DNA of 64,000 nt from Actinomyces procaprae (GCF_004798665.1 NZ_CP039292.1:2604001-2668000), one strand, 5' to 3'. Counted from the stretch's first letter, positions 34,322 to 43,173 are shown. Program-made: numbers and translations. Notes: generated from the sequence alone by a model not told the origin.

Positions 34322-35227
34322 ATGTCTGTGGCTGCAAGCGGGCACGGGGCGCCCGAACAGGTTGGCCCCAAGGCGCTGATCACCCAGTTCACCGATCCCA
34401 TGATGGGGCTGTCATGGGAGTGCGAACCGGCTCTGCGCAGGGTGGAGACGCACTTCCCGGGTGCGGTCGACTTCGACACCGCGATGGGCCTGCTGGTGCG
34501 CGACGTGTCCGACTTCATGACGCCGGCCGAGCGCACTCTGGATGCGGCCGCCGGCATCCGCGCCTACAACGCCAGGCTGGCGGATATCTACCGCAAGGAG
34601 GAGCCGCTCGCGGGCATGCCCATCAACATGGAGGGCTTCTCCCTGTTCTCCCCGGCCCGGCGCTCATCGCTCCCGCTCAACCTCGCCTATGAGGCGGTCC
34701 GGTTGATCGCCCCCGGCCAGGCGGAGCGTTTCCTCTACCGGCTGCGCTTCGCGACGGTCGTCGAATGCCGACCCACCACCGCGACCGAGGAGCTGGTGGA
34801 GGTGGTGCGCGCCTGCGGCCTGGACATCGGCGCCTTCCTGGCGGCCTGCGACGGGCCGGCGGCCAGGGCGGCCCTGCGGGCGAGCCTCGAACGCCGAGCG
34901 GCCCTGGGCATCAGGGGTCTGCCCGCATTCATGATCAGCTACGGCGATGTCAGGATGCTGCTGGGCGGGGTCTGCGACTACGACGCCCTCGCCGCTGCGC
35001 TCGAGCGCGTCTCCGGCGGCCGGCTGCATCCGGCCGCCGTCAGCCCGACGACGACGACGGTCGATGAGCTGTTGGCGGCCCACCCGCTGCTGTCCGACGT
35101 CGAGATCGGCGCAGCCCTGGACCTGAGTGGGCCGGATCAGGCACGTGACTTGGCCGCTCCCCTCCTCGACGCCGGCCGGGCCCGGCGCCTTCAGGCACCA
35201 CGAGGCTGGTTCATCGAGCGGGCGTGA
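34322..35227 (+). CDS. DsbA-fold protein lacking the CxxC motif
   Basis: A 301-residue protein of the DsbA/FrnE thioredoxin-like group. It opens with LITQFTDPMMGLSWECEPAL, where catalytic members have Cys-x-x-Cys (DPxC); here both Cys are absent, while the cis-Pro loop GIRGLPAFMISYG is kept. A long helical insertion (AYNARLADIYRKEEPLAGMP) is typical. The last 70 residues form an added HTH-like tail (VDELLAAHPLLSDVEIGAAL). Proteins of this type may act as adaptors or bind peptides, not as oxidases. It probably belongs to the MerR-controlled redox set. AGGAG precedes ATG 34322. Confidence 0.75.
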   Translation: MSVAASGHGAPEQVGPKALITQFTDPMMGLSWECEPALRRVETHFPGAVDFDTAMGLLVRDVSDFMTPAERTLDAAAGIRAYNARLADIYRKEEPLAGMPINMEGFSLFSPARRSSLPLNLAYEAVRLIAPGQAERFLYRLRFATVVECRPTTATEELVEVVRACGLDIGAFLAACDGPAARAALRASLERRAALGIRGLPAFMISYGDVRMLLGGVCDYDALAAALERVSGGRLHPAAVSPTTTTVDELLAAHPLLSDVEIGAALDLSGPDQARDLAAPLLDAGRARRLQAPRGWFIERA

Positions 35228-35258
35228 GCGCGCCCCGTTGCATAGCGGGCATCGGCGG

Positions 35259-35906
35259 TCAGGGAAGCCTGGAGCCGCGGTAGTAGAGCACCGCGATCTG
35301 AGTGCGGTTGCGCAGGCCGAGCTTGGCCAGGATGGCGCTGATGTGATTGCGCACCGTGCCCTCGCTCAGGTGCAGCCGGTCCGCCGTCTCGGCGTTGTCG
35401 AGCCCCCCGCTGATGGCCTGAACCACCTCGTACTCACGCTCGGTCAGCGCGGCAAAGGCCGGAGGGCGTACGTCTCCGGGCGTCGCCGCACCCGTCGCCA
35501 TCCCCATGGCGGCGGTTCGCTCGAGTACCCGCCCCTCCAGGACGCTCATCCCGGTCATGACACTCCGCAGCGCGGGGGCTATCTGCGCCACGTCCTGCTT
35601 GATCAGGTAGCCGCGGGCCCCCAGTTGCAGCGCCCGTGCAATGTACTCATCGTCGGCGAAGGTGGTCAGGAAGACCACCTTCGCGCCCGGATCCAGGGCG
35701 AGGATCTGCTCGGCCGCATCTAAGCCGTCGGCTCCGGGCATCTGTATGTCCAACAACACCACGTCGGGGTGCGCGTCTCGGAAACCGGCTACCGCCTCCA
35801 GGCCGCTGGCGCCCACACCGACCACGTCGATATCCGCCTCGGCCCCCAGGATCGTCGCCAGGGAATGGGCGAGCAGACGATCGTCGTCGACGATTAGTAC
35901 CTTCAC
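35259..35906 (-). CDS. NarL/LuxR-family response regulator
   Basis: A 215-residue regulator. The receiver has KVLIVDDDRLLAHS, the phospho-acceptor Asp near residue 53 (VVLLDIQMPGADG), the switch Thr in VVFLTTF and the Lys in YLIKQDV. The C-terminal LuxR HTH is LTEREYEVVQAISGGLDNAE and TADRLHLSEGTVRNHISAIL. The GTG start overlaps the kinase stop by four bases (GTGA). With the kinase it forms a two-component system divergent from an ABC-2 exporter, a layout used to switch on export of antibiotics, peptides or lipids. Confidence 0.92.
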   Translation of the reverse strand: MKVLIVDDDRLLAHSLATILGAEADIDVVGVGASGLEAVAGFRDAHPDVVLLDIQMPGADGLDAAEQILALDPGAKVVFLTTFADDEYIARALQLGARGYLIKQDVAQIAPALRSVMTGMSVLEGRVLERTAAMGMATGAATPGDVRPPAFAALTEREYEVVQAISGGLDNAETADRLHLSEGTVRNHISAILAKLGLRNRTQIAVLYYRGSRLP

Positions 35907-37033
35907 GCGGTCTCCTTCGGGATGGTGGCGAGCACCGTGAACCTCGGAGAAGTCAGGATACGGAGCGTTCCCCCCAGGGACTCGACCCGATCGGTCATGG
36001 AACGTGTGCCGAGCCCCATGCCGTCGGCGTCCGGACGTGCGCTCAGCAGCGGCTGTGGGGACTCGGCCCACGCCGGGACGGAGCCGTCGTTGGCGATCGT
36101 CAGCCGCCAGAATCCGGGGAAGTCCGCGACCGTCACCCAGGCGGTCCTCGCCTCGCCGTGGCGAGCGGCGTTGGTCAGGGCCTCGCGTGTCACCGCGACC
36201 AGGCAGCGCGTCACCAGTGCCGGTGGAGACGCGTCGGGAGCACAATCGACCCTCACCTGCGCGACGCCACAGCCCGCAGCGAGCCGGTTGAGCGCCACGG
36301 CCAGGTCCTCGCCCGTGTCGTCCAGGGCATGAACCCCTGCGCGCATGGCCGACAGCGCCTCGTCAGCTGTCTGCGCAATCTGCCTCAGTTCGGCCACCGC
36401 CGCAGAGTCATCCCGGTGGGAGGTTTGGGCGGCGTGCACCTGGAACAGTAGACGAGTGAGCAGGTGCCCGACGCCGTCGTGAATCTCCCGGGCAATCCGG
36501 GTGCGCTCGGACAAGGCCGCGGCACGCGTCTCGTACTCTTGAGCCTGCTCCAGCCGAGCCTGCGTCTCCTGCAGCGCGGTAACCCGATGCTGTAGATCAT
36601 CCCGAACGGCGTGCAAGGCGCTGCGGGCACGGTCCACCTGCCCGGTGCGCACCGCCAGCAGTGCGGCCACCGCCGCCAGGGCCGCCGCCACCGACACGAC
36701 GACCCCGGAATCGCGCCGCAGCGCCAACGCCAGGGGTGCCACACAGATCACCGCGCCGCCCCATGCCCAACGGCCCCGATCCGAGACCGCCCCCACCAGC
36801 TCATAGACGGCCAGTGGCACTCCCACGGCGGCCGCAGAGTCCGCGCATCCCGCCAGCAGGTAGGCGGCCGGCAGGGCACCCACGGCCGGCCACCGCCCCC
36901 AGGCGGCACAGGTCCCACTGCAGGTGACGGCAACCAGGAACCACACGATCGTCGTCGGCGTGGGCATCCCGAACACCAGCACCAGGGGGACGCAGGCCGC
37001 CAGCACCACGGTCCTGTCCGTCAGCTCCCTCAC
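35903..37033 (-). CDS. Sensor histidine kinase (DesK/NarX-like)
   Basis: A 376-residue membrane kinase. Four or five helices at the N-terminus (VVLAACVPLVLVFGMP, IVWFLVAVTCSGTCAA) form an intramembrane sensor without a large external domain. A coiled coil (ARLEQAQEYETRAAALSERT) leads to HisKA_3 with the phospho-acceptor His near residue 185 (IAREIHDGVGHLLTRLL). The HATPase domain has TREALTNAARHGEA and GMGLGTRSMTDRVESLGG. The GTG at 37033 is tentative, because no Shine-Dalgarno is visible. Kinases of this size often sense membrane-active compounds or the transporter itself. Confidence 0.88.
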   Translation of the reverse strand: MRELTDRTVVLAACVPLVLVFGMPTPTTIVWFLVAVTCSGTCAAWGRWPAVGALPAAYLLAGCADSAAAVGVPLAVYELVGAVSDRGRWAWGGAVICVAPLALALRRDSGVVVSVAAALAAVAALLAVRTGQVDRARSALHAVRDDLQHRVTALQETQARLEQAQEYETRAAALSERTRIAREIHDGVGHLLTRLLFQVHAAQTSHRDDSAAVAELRQIAQTADEALSAMRAGVHALDDTGEDLAVALNRLAAGCGVAQVRVDCAPDASPPALVTRCLVAVTREALTNAARHGEARTAWVTVADFPGFWRLTIANDGSVPAWAESPQPLLSARPDADGMGLGTRSMTDRVESLGGTLRILTSPRFTVLATIPKETA

Positions 37034-37086
37034 GCACCGATTATCAGCCACGGCGGCGCGGCGAGTGCGCGGACGGTGACAGCCCC

Positions 37087-37098
37087 TGACATTTGTCA
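37087..37098. promoter_or_regulatory. Palindrome in the kinase/exporter divergent region
   Basis: TGACA-TT-TGTCA is a perfect 12-bp palindrome, with another TGACA half-site near 37117. It lies between the kinase and the exporter genes and is a candidate binding site for the NarL-type regulator. Confidence 0.45.
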
Positions 37099-37196
37099 CG
37101 ACCGGGCCGCCACCTCATGACAGCAGGCACTTCCGGCACCGTGCCGCCTCGCGCAACCATGGCCCCGAACCCGATCGACGGGCGAAAGGAGACGAC

Positions 37197-38156
37197 GTGT
37201 CCGACATGGCGGTGGTCGTTGATGACCTGGTCAAGCGCTACGGGGAGCTGGTAGCCGTGGACGGGCTGTCGCTGGAGGTCGCCTCGGGCGAGATCCTCGG
37301 GCTGCTCGGCCCTAACGGCTCGGGTAAGACCACGGCGATCAATTGCATACTGCAGTTGCTTACCTACAACCGGGGCGAGATCCGCGTATTCGGCGAGCCG
37401 ATGTCGGCCACCGCCTACGAGCTCAAGCGGCGAATCGGGGCGGTGCCGCAGGAGGTGGCCGTCTTCGAGGAGCTCACAGTCCGGGAGAACATCGACGCCT
37501 TCTGCGCCCTGTACGTCTCCGATCGCGCCCGCCGTCGCGAGCTGGTGCAGGAGGCGATCGACTTCGTGGACCTGGGGCGGTTCGCCAGGTTCCGCCCGGG
37601 GAAGCTCTCCGGCGGGCTGCTGCGCCGCCTGAACATCGCCTGCGGCATCGTGCACCGCCCCGATCTAATCATCCTGGATGAACCCACCGTGGCCGTCGAC
37701 CCGCAGAGCCGCAACGCCATCCTCGACGGGATCAAACAGCTCAACACCCGCGGCGCCACCGTCATCTACACCAGTCACTACATGGAGGAGGTGGAGCAGC
37801 TTTGCACGCGGATCATCATCATGGACCGGGGCAGGCAGCTCGCCAGCGGCACCGCCAGCGAGCTCAAGGCGATGATCGGCACCGGTGAGCGCATCCGCGT
37901 GGAGGTCGTCTCCCCCGCCGAGCTCGGCGAGCGCGAGCTGGAGGCGGTGCGTCGAGCGGAGCACGTCCGCACCGTCGCCTACGAGCCGCCCGAGCTGGTC
38001 ATCGAGTGCACGCCGGGGGCGCACAACCTGGCCGACGTCCTGGCGGCGCTCGCCGCGGCGAATGTGGCCTGTGGCCGGGTGACCTCCGAGCCGCCGACCC
38101 TGAACGACGTGTTCCTGGAGATCACCGGCCGGGCGCTGCGCGACGAGGCGGCCTGA
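37197..38156 (+). CDS. ABC-2 exporter ATP-binding protein
   Basis: A 319-residue ATPase of the DrrA/CcmA-type. Walker A GPNGSGKTT, Q-loop VPQEVAVFE, a short signature KLSGGLLRRLNIA, Walker B LIILDEPTVAVDPQ and H-loop YTSHYMEEVE are in order. A C-terminal extension of about 90 residues (ECTPGAHNLADVLAALAAA, ending LNDVFLEITGRALRDE) is standard for exporters that use ABC-2 permeases. The GTG start follows AAAGGAG by seven bases. It is the first of three overlapping or abutting genes divergent from the two-component system. Confidence 0.92.
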   Translation: MSDMAVVVDDLVKRYGELVAVDGLSLEVASGEILGLLGPNGSGKTTAINCILQLLTYNRGEIRVFGEPMSATAYELKRRIGAVPQEVAVFEELTVRENIDAFCALYVSDRARRRELVQEAIDFVDLGRFARFRPGKLSGGLLRRLNIACGIVHRPDLIILDEPTVAVDPQSRNAILDGIKQLNTRGATVIYTSHYMEEVEQLCTRIIIMDRGRQLASGTASELKAMIGTGERIRVEVVSPAELGERELEAVRRAEHVRTVAYEPPELVIECTPGAHNLADVLAALAAANVACGRVTSEPPTLNDVFLEITGRALRDEAA

Positions 38157-38157
38157 T

Positions 38158-39306
38158 ATGGGAACCGTCTTCCGCTACCAGGTCCTGCGGCTCCTGCGAG
38201 ACAGGATTCTGCTGCTGTGGGCACTGGGCCTGCCTATCGCGCTCTCCCTGATCTTCATGGCCATGTTCGCCGGGTTGGAGGCGGGATACGCCGTCGACCC
38301 GATGCGGGTCGGGATCGTGCACGATGATGCCTACGCCTCCGAAGCCGGGCTGGATGCCGCGCTCGACGCCGTCTCCGCCGCCGACGCCGAGCCGCAACTG
38401 CTCGATCCGGTGGTGTACGACACCGCGGAGCAGGCCGAGGCTGCGGTTCGCGACGGCACAACAGTCGGCTACATCGCGGTGCAGGACGGCGATCCTGTAC
38501 TGCACCTGTCCGCGGAGGGAGACGAGCTGTCCACGACCCCGGTGCTGCGGGCGATGCTGGACACCTATGTGCAGAGTCGCGACGAGCTAACCGCTCTGCT
38601 CGCCGCAGGAGCACCACCCGCAGAGGCCGCCGCGGCGGTACAGAACCGCCATGCATTCACCACCGAGCTTCAGGTCACCCGCGTGCCCGGCAAGCCCGAG
38701 GTGCCGTATTACTTCGCGCTGCTGGCCTTCACCAGCGGTATGGGCATGACGATCGCCGTCGTCGCCGTGCAGGAGATCACCGCCCCCGCCGGCCCGTTGG
38801 CGGCGCGCCGCAACCTGGGGGCACTGCCGCGGTGGAGGCTGCTGCTCGGGACACTGGCCGCCGCCTGGGTGTGCACCTGGGCCTGCCTGGTACTGGCATT
38901 CATATTCATGCGATTCGTGGTGGGTGTGGACTTCGGCCCCTACGCGGTGCTATGCCTGTTGGCCATCGGGATCTCCAGCCTCATGGCCTGCGCCGCCGGC
39001 TCGGTCCTGGGAACGTTCCCGCGGATGCCGCTGGGAGGAGTGTCGGCGATCAGCTGCCTGCTGGCCCTGTTCTGCGGACTGTACGGCACCGCCTCACAAG
39101 AGCTGGCCAACCGCGTCGAGCTCAGCGCTCCGCTGCTGTCTCAGCTCAACCCGCTGTGGCAGGCGTCCCGATGCTTCTACGGGCTGCTCTACTACGACTC
39201 CCTGGAGCCATTTGCTCGCAGCTGCGCCGCGCTTGCGGGCATGACCGTCGTGTTCTTCATGATCGCCATGATCCGGATGCGGAGGACCAACCATGAGCAC
39301 ATTTAG
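38158..39306 (+). CDS. ABC-2 type permease 1
   Basis: A 382-residue ABC-2 membrane subunit. The first helix (RILLLWALGLPIALSLIFMA) is followed by an extracellular domain of about 150 residues (VGIVHDDAYASEAG and following), then five helices at the C-terminal half (VPYYFALLAFTSGMGMTIAV, LLGTLAAAWVCTWACLVLAF). It begins one base after the ATPase stop and overlaps the next permease by 14 bases, so all three are co-translated. It should pair with permease 2 in a heterodimeric exporter. Confidence 0.88.
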   Translation: MGTVFRYQVLRLLRDRILLLWALGLPIALSLIFMAMFAGLEAGYAVDPMRVGIVHDDAYASEAGLDAALDAVSAADAEPQLLDPVVYDTAEQAEAAVRDGTTVGYIAVQDGDPVLHLSAEGDELSTTPVLRAMLDTYVQSRDELTALLAAGAPPAEAAAAVQNRHAFTTELQVTRVPGKPEVPYYFALLAFTSGMGMTIAVVAVQEITAPAGPLAARRNLGALPRWRLLLGTLAAAWVCTWACLVLAFIFMRFVVGVDFGPYAVLCLLAIGISSLMACAAGSVLGTFPRMPLGGVSAISCLLALFCGLYGTASQELANRVELSAPLLSQLNPLWQASRCFYGLLYYDSLEPFARSCAALAGMTVVFFMIAMIRMRRTNHEHI

Positions 39307-40507
39307 GACTTCGCTGCGGATCCTGACCGCGCACCGCCTCTATATTCTGGTCTACCTGGTGCTGATGAGCGCGGGTGGCCTGTTCATCGGGGTCGGCTCA
39401 GGCAATGCCACCGCCGACGGCGTCACCCAGGTGACGGCGAAGGTGGCCGTGGTCGACCGCGACGACTCCGCGGCCTCCCGGGCACTGGCCGATTACGTGA
39501 ACGCCGTCGGAGAGCCGCAGCAACTCGACGACACCCGGCAAGCCCTCCAGGACGCCACCTCCAAGGACCGCATCCAGTACATCCTGATCATCCCCGCAGG
39601 CTTCGGGCACGACCTGCAGGCGGCCGCAAACGAGGGAACTGCTCCGCCCACGGTGGAGACCGTTATCAGTTACCGGTCCTACATTGGCTCGCTAATGGAT
39701 GTGCGCACCAATGCGTACCTGAACCAGCTCTATGACTACCTGCGCGTTTCAAGCTCGGACACCGTCGGCACCGCCTCCGCCGAGGAGTCCGTGGCGCAGG
39801 CCGTGAGCCTGGCCGATGACTCGATGGGAGGCGGCGCCACCGCGAAGCTCATCACCGACGGCGCCCTCCCCCTGCCGGATTCTCTGAAGCTGTACGTGCT
39901 CTTCTCCCTGTTCCCGCTGATGGCGTTCTGCGTGGTCGCGATCGCAGTGCTCATGACCTCACTCAACCGGCCTCCCGTACACTCCCGCGTATCGGCTGCG
40001 CCCGTGACCGCCCGCTCGCGCGGCCTGGGGCTGCTGGGCGCATGTGTTTTAGTCGGACTGGTCGCGTGGTTGTGGTTCTTCTGCCTGGGCACTGCGGTCT
40101 TCGCCGCCGATCGCATCGTGGATGCGGCACCACGGCTGGGGGTGATCGGTCTCGCACTGGCCGCGTACACACTCAACGGAGTTGCTGTGGGCTTCCTCGT
40201 GGGTCAACTGCGGCTGGGAGACAACGCGGCCAATGCCATTGCGGTAATCGGCGGGATGGCACTGTCCGCGCTGGCGGGCGCGTGGGCGCCCCTGGACATG
40301 CTGCCCGACGCGGTGGCCGCAGTATCGCGGCTCACTCCCGGATACTGGGCGGCGCAGGCCATCGGCGGCGCGTTCACCTCCGACTCCGCCTCTATGCAGG
40401 TGCTGATGCCGCTGCTCGGGTACTGCGGGATATGCGCCCTGTTCGCCGTCGCCATCGGAGCCGTCGGCCTGGGTGTCGGCCGCTCACGGGCACGTGCGGC
40501 GGTCTAA
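39293..40507 (+). CDS. ABC-2 type permease 2
   Basis: A 404-residue ABC-2 membrane subunit with the same plan as its neighbour: helix 1 (LYILVYLVLMSAGGLFIGVG), an external domain (VAVVDRDDSAASRALADYVN, IQYILIIPAGFG) and a C-terminal bundle of five or six helices ending GAVGLGVGRSRARAAV. The external domain resembles the YhgE/Pip-like portion of bacteriocin and lipid exporters. It overlaps permease 1 by 14 bases. The exported substrate is unknown; control by the divergent two-component system suggests a membrane-active compound. Confidence 0.88.
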   Translation: MSTFRTSLRILTAHRLYILVYLVLMSAGGLFIGVGSGNATADGVTQVTAKVAVVDRDDSAASRALADYVNAVGEPQQLDDTRQALQDATSKDRIQYILIIPAGFGHDLQAAANEGTAPPTVETVISYRSYIGSLMDVRTNAYLNQLYDYLRVSSSDTVGTASAEESVAQAVSLADDSMGGGATAKLITDGALPLPDSLKLYVLFSLFPLMAFCVVAIAVLMTSLNRPPVHSRVSAAPVTARSRGLGLLGACVLVGLVAWLWFFCLGTAVFAADRIVDAAPRLGVIGLALAAYTLNGVAVGFLVGQLRLGDNAANAIAVIGGMALSALAGAWAPLDMLPDAVAAVSRLTPGYWAAQAIGGAFTSDSASMQVLMPLLGYCGICALFAVAIGAVGLGVGRSRARAAV

Positions 40508-40617
40508 CCAGACATCGCGTCATCGGCAGAAATGTCCATCGGTGCCGACTTTCACCGCAACCAGCCCTTAGTTTCACGGCTCTTCGTGTTTGTGGGTGTG
40601 GTGGTTCGGGCTCGCGG

Positions 40618-40735
40618 GTGGTCGTGTTCGGCGCGGACGGGTCCGACTTGGTGGTGGTGTTCGGGACTGGGAGGTCGTGCTCGGGCGTGCGGGAAGCGAG
40701 GTCGTGGGTCCTGCGCGGACGTTCTGAGGCTGACG
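40618..40735. repeat. Degenerate alpha units
   Basis: Units resembling GAGGTCGTGCTCGGGCG occur at 40618, 40651, 40671, 40698 and 40715. Only the 40651-40671 step keeps the 20-bp spacing, so this stretch is an eroded alpha array. Confidence 0.5.
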
Positions 40736-40815
40736 ACGACGTCACCGGCGGCGGGGATGTCCTCGGGGCGGTGTCACGGGCGTGGAGCGAGTGGGATCGA
40801 GGCCAGGGCACGGTC

Positions 40816-40875
40816 GTTGGGTACGCCCCTTCGGCGTCTGCTACGCCCCATTGGCGTCTGCTACGCCCCTTCGGC
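40816..40875. repeat. 20-bp beta array (three units)
   Basis: Three contiguous 20-bp units, GTTGGGTACGCCCCTTCGGC, GTCTGCTACGCCCCATTGGC and GTCTGCTACGCCCCTTCGGC, followed by a diverged CTCCGCTGAAGG end and CAGCAGAC. Confidence 0.9.
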
Positions 40876-41196
40876 CTCCGCTGAAGGTCCCAGACCCCTT
40901 CACTTCAGCAGACACCCAACCGGCGTAGTAAACAGGCGCTTCCGGTTTGGGTTGTGGCGTTCGGCCGGGGCTGTGGTGCGGGGGTGGTTGGGGTGATGCG
41001 GTCGTGCTCGGGTCAGTGCGACATCGTCGGACCGCCGAAGACGCTCTCCCGGAAGGCACCCTCGAGGGCCGGGGCGTGTCCTCTAGCAGCCCCGCCAGGT
41101 CATCTGGACCGGCTCGTCGTGCTCGTGGATGTGGCGGCCGGCGTGTCTCCGGGTGAGGAAACCGGTGGGCCTGCCGGCTCGACACGGCGACCGCCG

Positions 41197-41330
41197 CCCA
41201 GCTGTCACTGATTGCACCATTTTACCCGCCCGGACGCGAGCCACCTAGCACACATCGTTGAAATCATGCGGTTCTGTCGACCAGGTTCCCGGCATGGCCA
41301 GCGAAAGTGGTGCAATCTGTGACAGCTGGG
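41197..41330. repeat. Inverted-repeat element E5
   Basis: A 134-bp element whose ends CCCAGCTGTCACTGATTGCA and TGCAATCTGTGACAGCTGGG pair almost perfectly; pairing continues inward (CCATTTT / AAAGTGG). The internal motif is CGTTGAAATCATGCGG. It is the most diverged of the five at its ends but keeps size and centre. Confidence 0.8.
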
Positions 41331-41390
41331 AGCACCATCGGATGCTCACCGGCGCTACGCGTTTGCGGGCGTGGCGGTACGGGCCCGCAG

Positions 41391-41516
41391 GTGGTCGCGC
41401 TCGGGTGTACGAGGTCGTGCTCGGGCGTGCTGTTCGGTGTGCACCGGGCCGGCTAGGAGGTCGTGCTCGGGCGCGTGGGGTCGCGCTCGAGCGCGCGGGC
41501 ATGCTCGGGGCGCCGA
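41391..41516. repeat. 20-bp alpha units in island 2
   Basis: Units GTGGTCGCGCTCGGG (41391) and GAGGTCGTGCTCGGG (41411) are 20 bp apart; GAGGTCGTGCTCGGG (41457) and GGGGTCGCGCTCGAG (41477) are another 20-bp pair, with a degenerate stretch between. Confidence 0.65.
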
Positions 41517-41911
41517 GGGCGTTGTCCGCCGGGCAGGGGCGCCCTCGCCGCGGCCGGGCGGAGTGCTCGAGGACCCGGTTTGAACCTCCACGGCGCCGGC
41601 TCACCACGCCAGAACGCCAGGCCTGGCTGCACTTGGCTGCCGACAGCTCCGGCGCCCGGAAGCGGGACCGTCTGCTGCGCCACCCCCGGTCTACTGCGCC
41701 GCTTCGCCATCTGCAACGCCACTTCGGGGTTAACAACGCCAGTTAACCGTCTGCTGAAGGCCCCAGGGGTATACAGCAGAGCGTTAAGTAGCGTTGTTAA
41801 CGCCCAGCCGACGCACCAGACACCCCACCCCACCCCATGCCATGTCCCAGGGAATCGGCAGCACTCCTGCCCCAGCCCAAGACAACCACCACACCCCCAA
41901 ACCGGAAGAGC
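41514..41911 (-). repeat. Left arm of a 400-bp inverted repeat
   Basis: The reverse complement of this stretch matches 53595-53994. The inner ~290 bp differ at about five positions; the ~100 bp nearest the CAAACCGGAAGAGC end are somewhat more diverged. The centre of its hairpin differs as CCCCTGGGG versus CCCCAGGGG, as if flipped. Confidence 0.9.
41670..41768. repeat. 20-bp beta array inside the long repeat
   Basis: Units start at 41670 (GTCTGCTGCGCC), 41689 (GTCTACTGCGCC), 41709 (ATCTGCAACGCC), 41729 (GTTAACAACGCC) and 41749 (GTCTGCTGAAGG): steps of 19, 20, 20 and 20. The same series exists inverted at about 53740-53840. Confidence 0.8.
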
Positions 41912-42034
41912 CACTTCTCCGCTCGGCACGCCGCCCGGGACCTCAAAGCCGCCGGAGGCCGAGGCCAAGCCAACGGGGTGGGCCACCACACGGCGGCCCA
42001 CCCCGGAGTGCTCAGAGCCGAGCGCAGACGCGAC

Positions 42035-43018
42035 TCAGGCGAGGTTGGTGCGCAGGAACTCGGTGAGCTTCTCCCACGGGATGGCGCCGTTCTCGCCACC
42101 GTCGTACAGGTCGGTGTGGGAGGCGCCGGGGATGGAGACGAATTCCTTGTTGTCGCCCTGCAGGCGGGCGAAGGCGTCCTTACCCATGTAGTAGGAGTGG
42201 GCCGCCTCCCCGTGGACGATCATGACGGCATTCTCGATCTCCTCAATGTAGCCGAGCAGGGTCGCGTTCATCAGCGAGGAGCCGCCGATAACCGTCCACC
42301 CGTCGTTGGAGTTCAGGGAGCGGGGGTGGTAGCCGCGGGGCTCCTTGTAGTAGGCGTAGTAGTCCTTGACGAAGCCGGGAGCATCCTCGGGCAGCGGGTC
42401 CACCACCCCGCCGGCCATGGCGTAGGTGCCGGAGCGGTAGTCGGCGGTGCGCTGGGCGGCCACGGATGCGCGCATCTGCTTGCGGGCCTCGGCGGAGTCG
42501 GCGGAGTCGAAGTAGCCGTTCGCGGCCACCCGGCTCAGGTCGTACATGGTGGAGACCACGGTGGCCTTGATCCGCGGGTCGGCGGCCGCGGCGGCCAGCG
42601 CCATGCCGCCCCAGCCGCAGATGCCGATGATGCCGATGCGCTCGGGGTCGACGTCCTCGCGCACGGACAGGAAGTCGACGGCGGCCTGGAAGTCCTCGAT
42701 GTTGATGTCCGGGGAGTTCATGTAGCGGGGCGTGCCGCCGGACTCGCCGGTGAAGCTGGGGTCGAAGGCGATCGTGAGGAAGCCGCGCTCGGCCATGGTC
42801 TGGGCGTACAGGCCGGAAGACTGCTCCTTGACGGCGCCGAAGGGCCCGCTCACGGCCAGTGCGGGCAGCTTGCCGTCGGCGCTCTTCGGCTTGTACAGGT
42901 CGGCGGCGAGGGTGATGCCGAAGCGCGTGTGGAAGGTGACCTTCTCATGGTCCACGGCGTCGGACTGGGGGAAGACCTTGTCCCACTCCTGGGTCAGCTC
43001 GAGGTTCTCGGTGCTCAT
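42035..43018 (-). CDS. Alpha/beta hydrolase with Cys nucleophile
   Basis: A 327-residue hydrolase. The nucleophile elbow is GIIGICGWGGMAL, so Cys replaces the usual Ser, as in dienelactone hydrolases. FGITLAADLYKP opens the fold; FDPSFTGESGGTPRYMNSPD follows strand 4; the His is in IPGASHTDLYD and the acid in VMIVHGEAAHS (a Glu). I place it with the YcjY/DUF-type hydrolases often controlled by a neighbouring LysR gene. It is divergent from such a gene here. GGAG and AGGA lie shortly before ATG 43018. The substrate is unknown. Confidence 0.85.
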   Translation of the reverse strand: MSTENLELTQEWDKVFPQSDAVDHEKVTFHTRFGITLAADLYKPKSADGKLPALAVSGPFGAVKEQSSGLYAQTMAERGFLTIAFDPSFTGESGGTPRYMNSPDINIEDFQAAVDFLSVREDVDPERIGIIGICGWGGMALAAAAADPRIKATVVSTMYDLSRVAANGYFDSADSAEARKQMRASVAAQRTADYRSGTYAMAGGVVDPLPEDAPGFVKDYYAYYKEPRGYHPRSLNSNDGWTVIGGSSLMNATLLGYIEEIENAVMIVHGEAAHSYYMGKDAFARLQGDNKEFVSIPGASHTDLYDGGENGAIPWEKLTEFLRTNLA

Positions 43019-43130
43019 TTCCTGAGTCTCCGTTTCTTCGGTGCTCGTGAGTATCTGCGGTGCTGCGGCACGGTGCCGCAGCACCTCCGGCATCCAAATT
43101 AACCACTAGGCCGACATGACGCTAATGATT

Positions 43131-43166
43131 GTTTTGCATATTCGACATGCCGTTTTGGCATATCAT
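43131..43166. promoter_or_regulatory. AT-rich dyads between hydrolase and lysR
   Basis: The unusually AT-rich stretch contains GCATATTCGACATGC and TGCC-GTTTT-GGCA, overlapping dyads suited to LysR binding, directly before the lysR start and inside the divergent promoter region. Confidence 0.45.
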
Positions 43167-43173
43167 GGCCGGT

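Larger units (their letters stand above)
40508..42034. other. 1.53-kb gene-free repeat island 2
   Basis: No credible gene. The island contains forward copies of the GGCTCTTC(C)GGTTTG motif at about 40578 and 40935, degenerate alpha units (40618-40735 and 41391-41516), beta arrays (40816-40875 and 41670-41768), element E5, one arm of the long inverted repeat, and a reverse CAAACCGGAAGAGCC copy at about 41898-41912. Open frames here, on both strands, only translate repeats. Confidence 0.85.

Noticed and set aside
41453..42001. A coding region in the left arm of the long repeat
   Set aside because: Frames are open on both strands because of GC content; the two arms differ without a codon-position bias that I can see, and no start site is evident.
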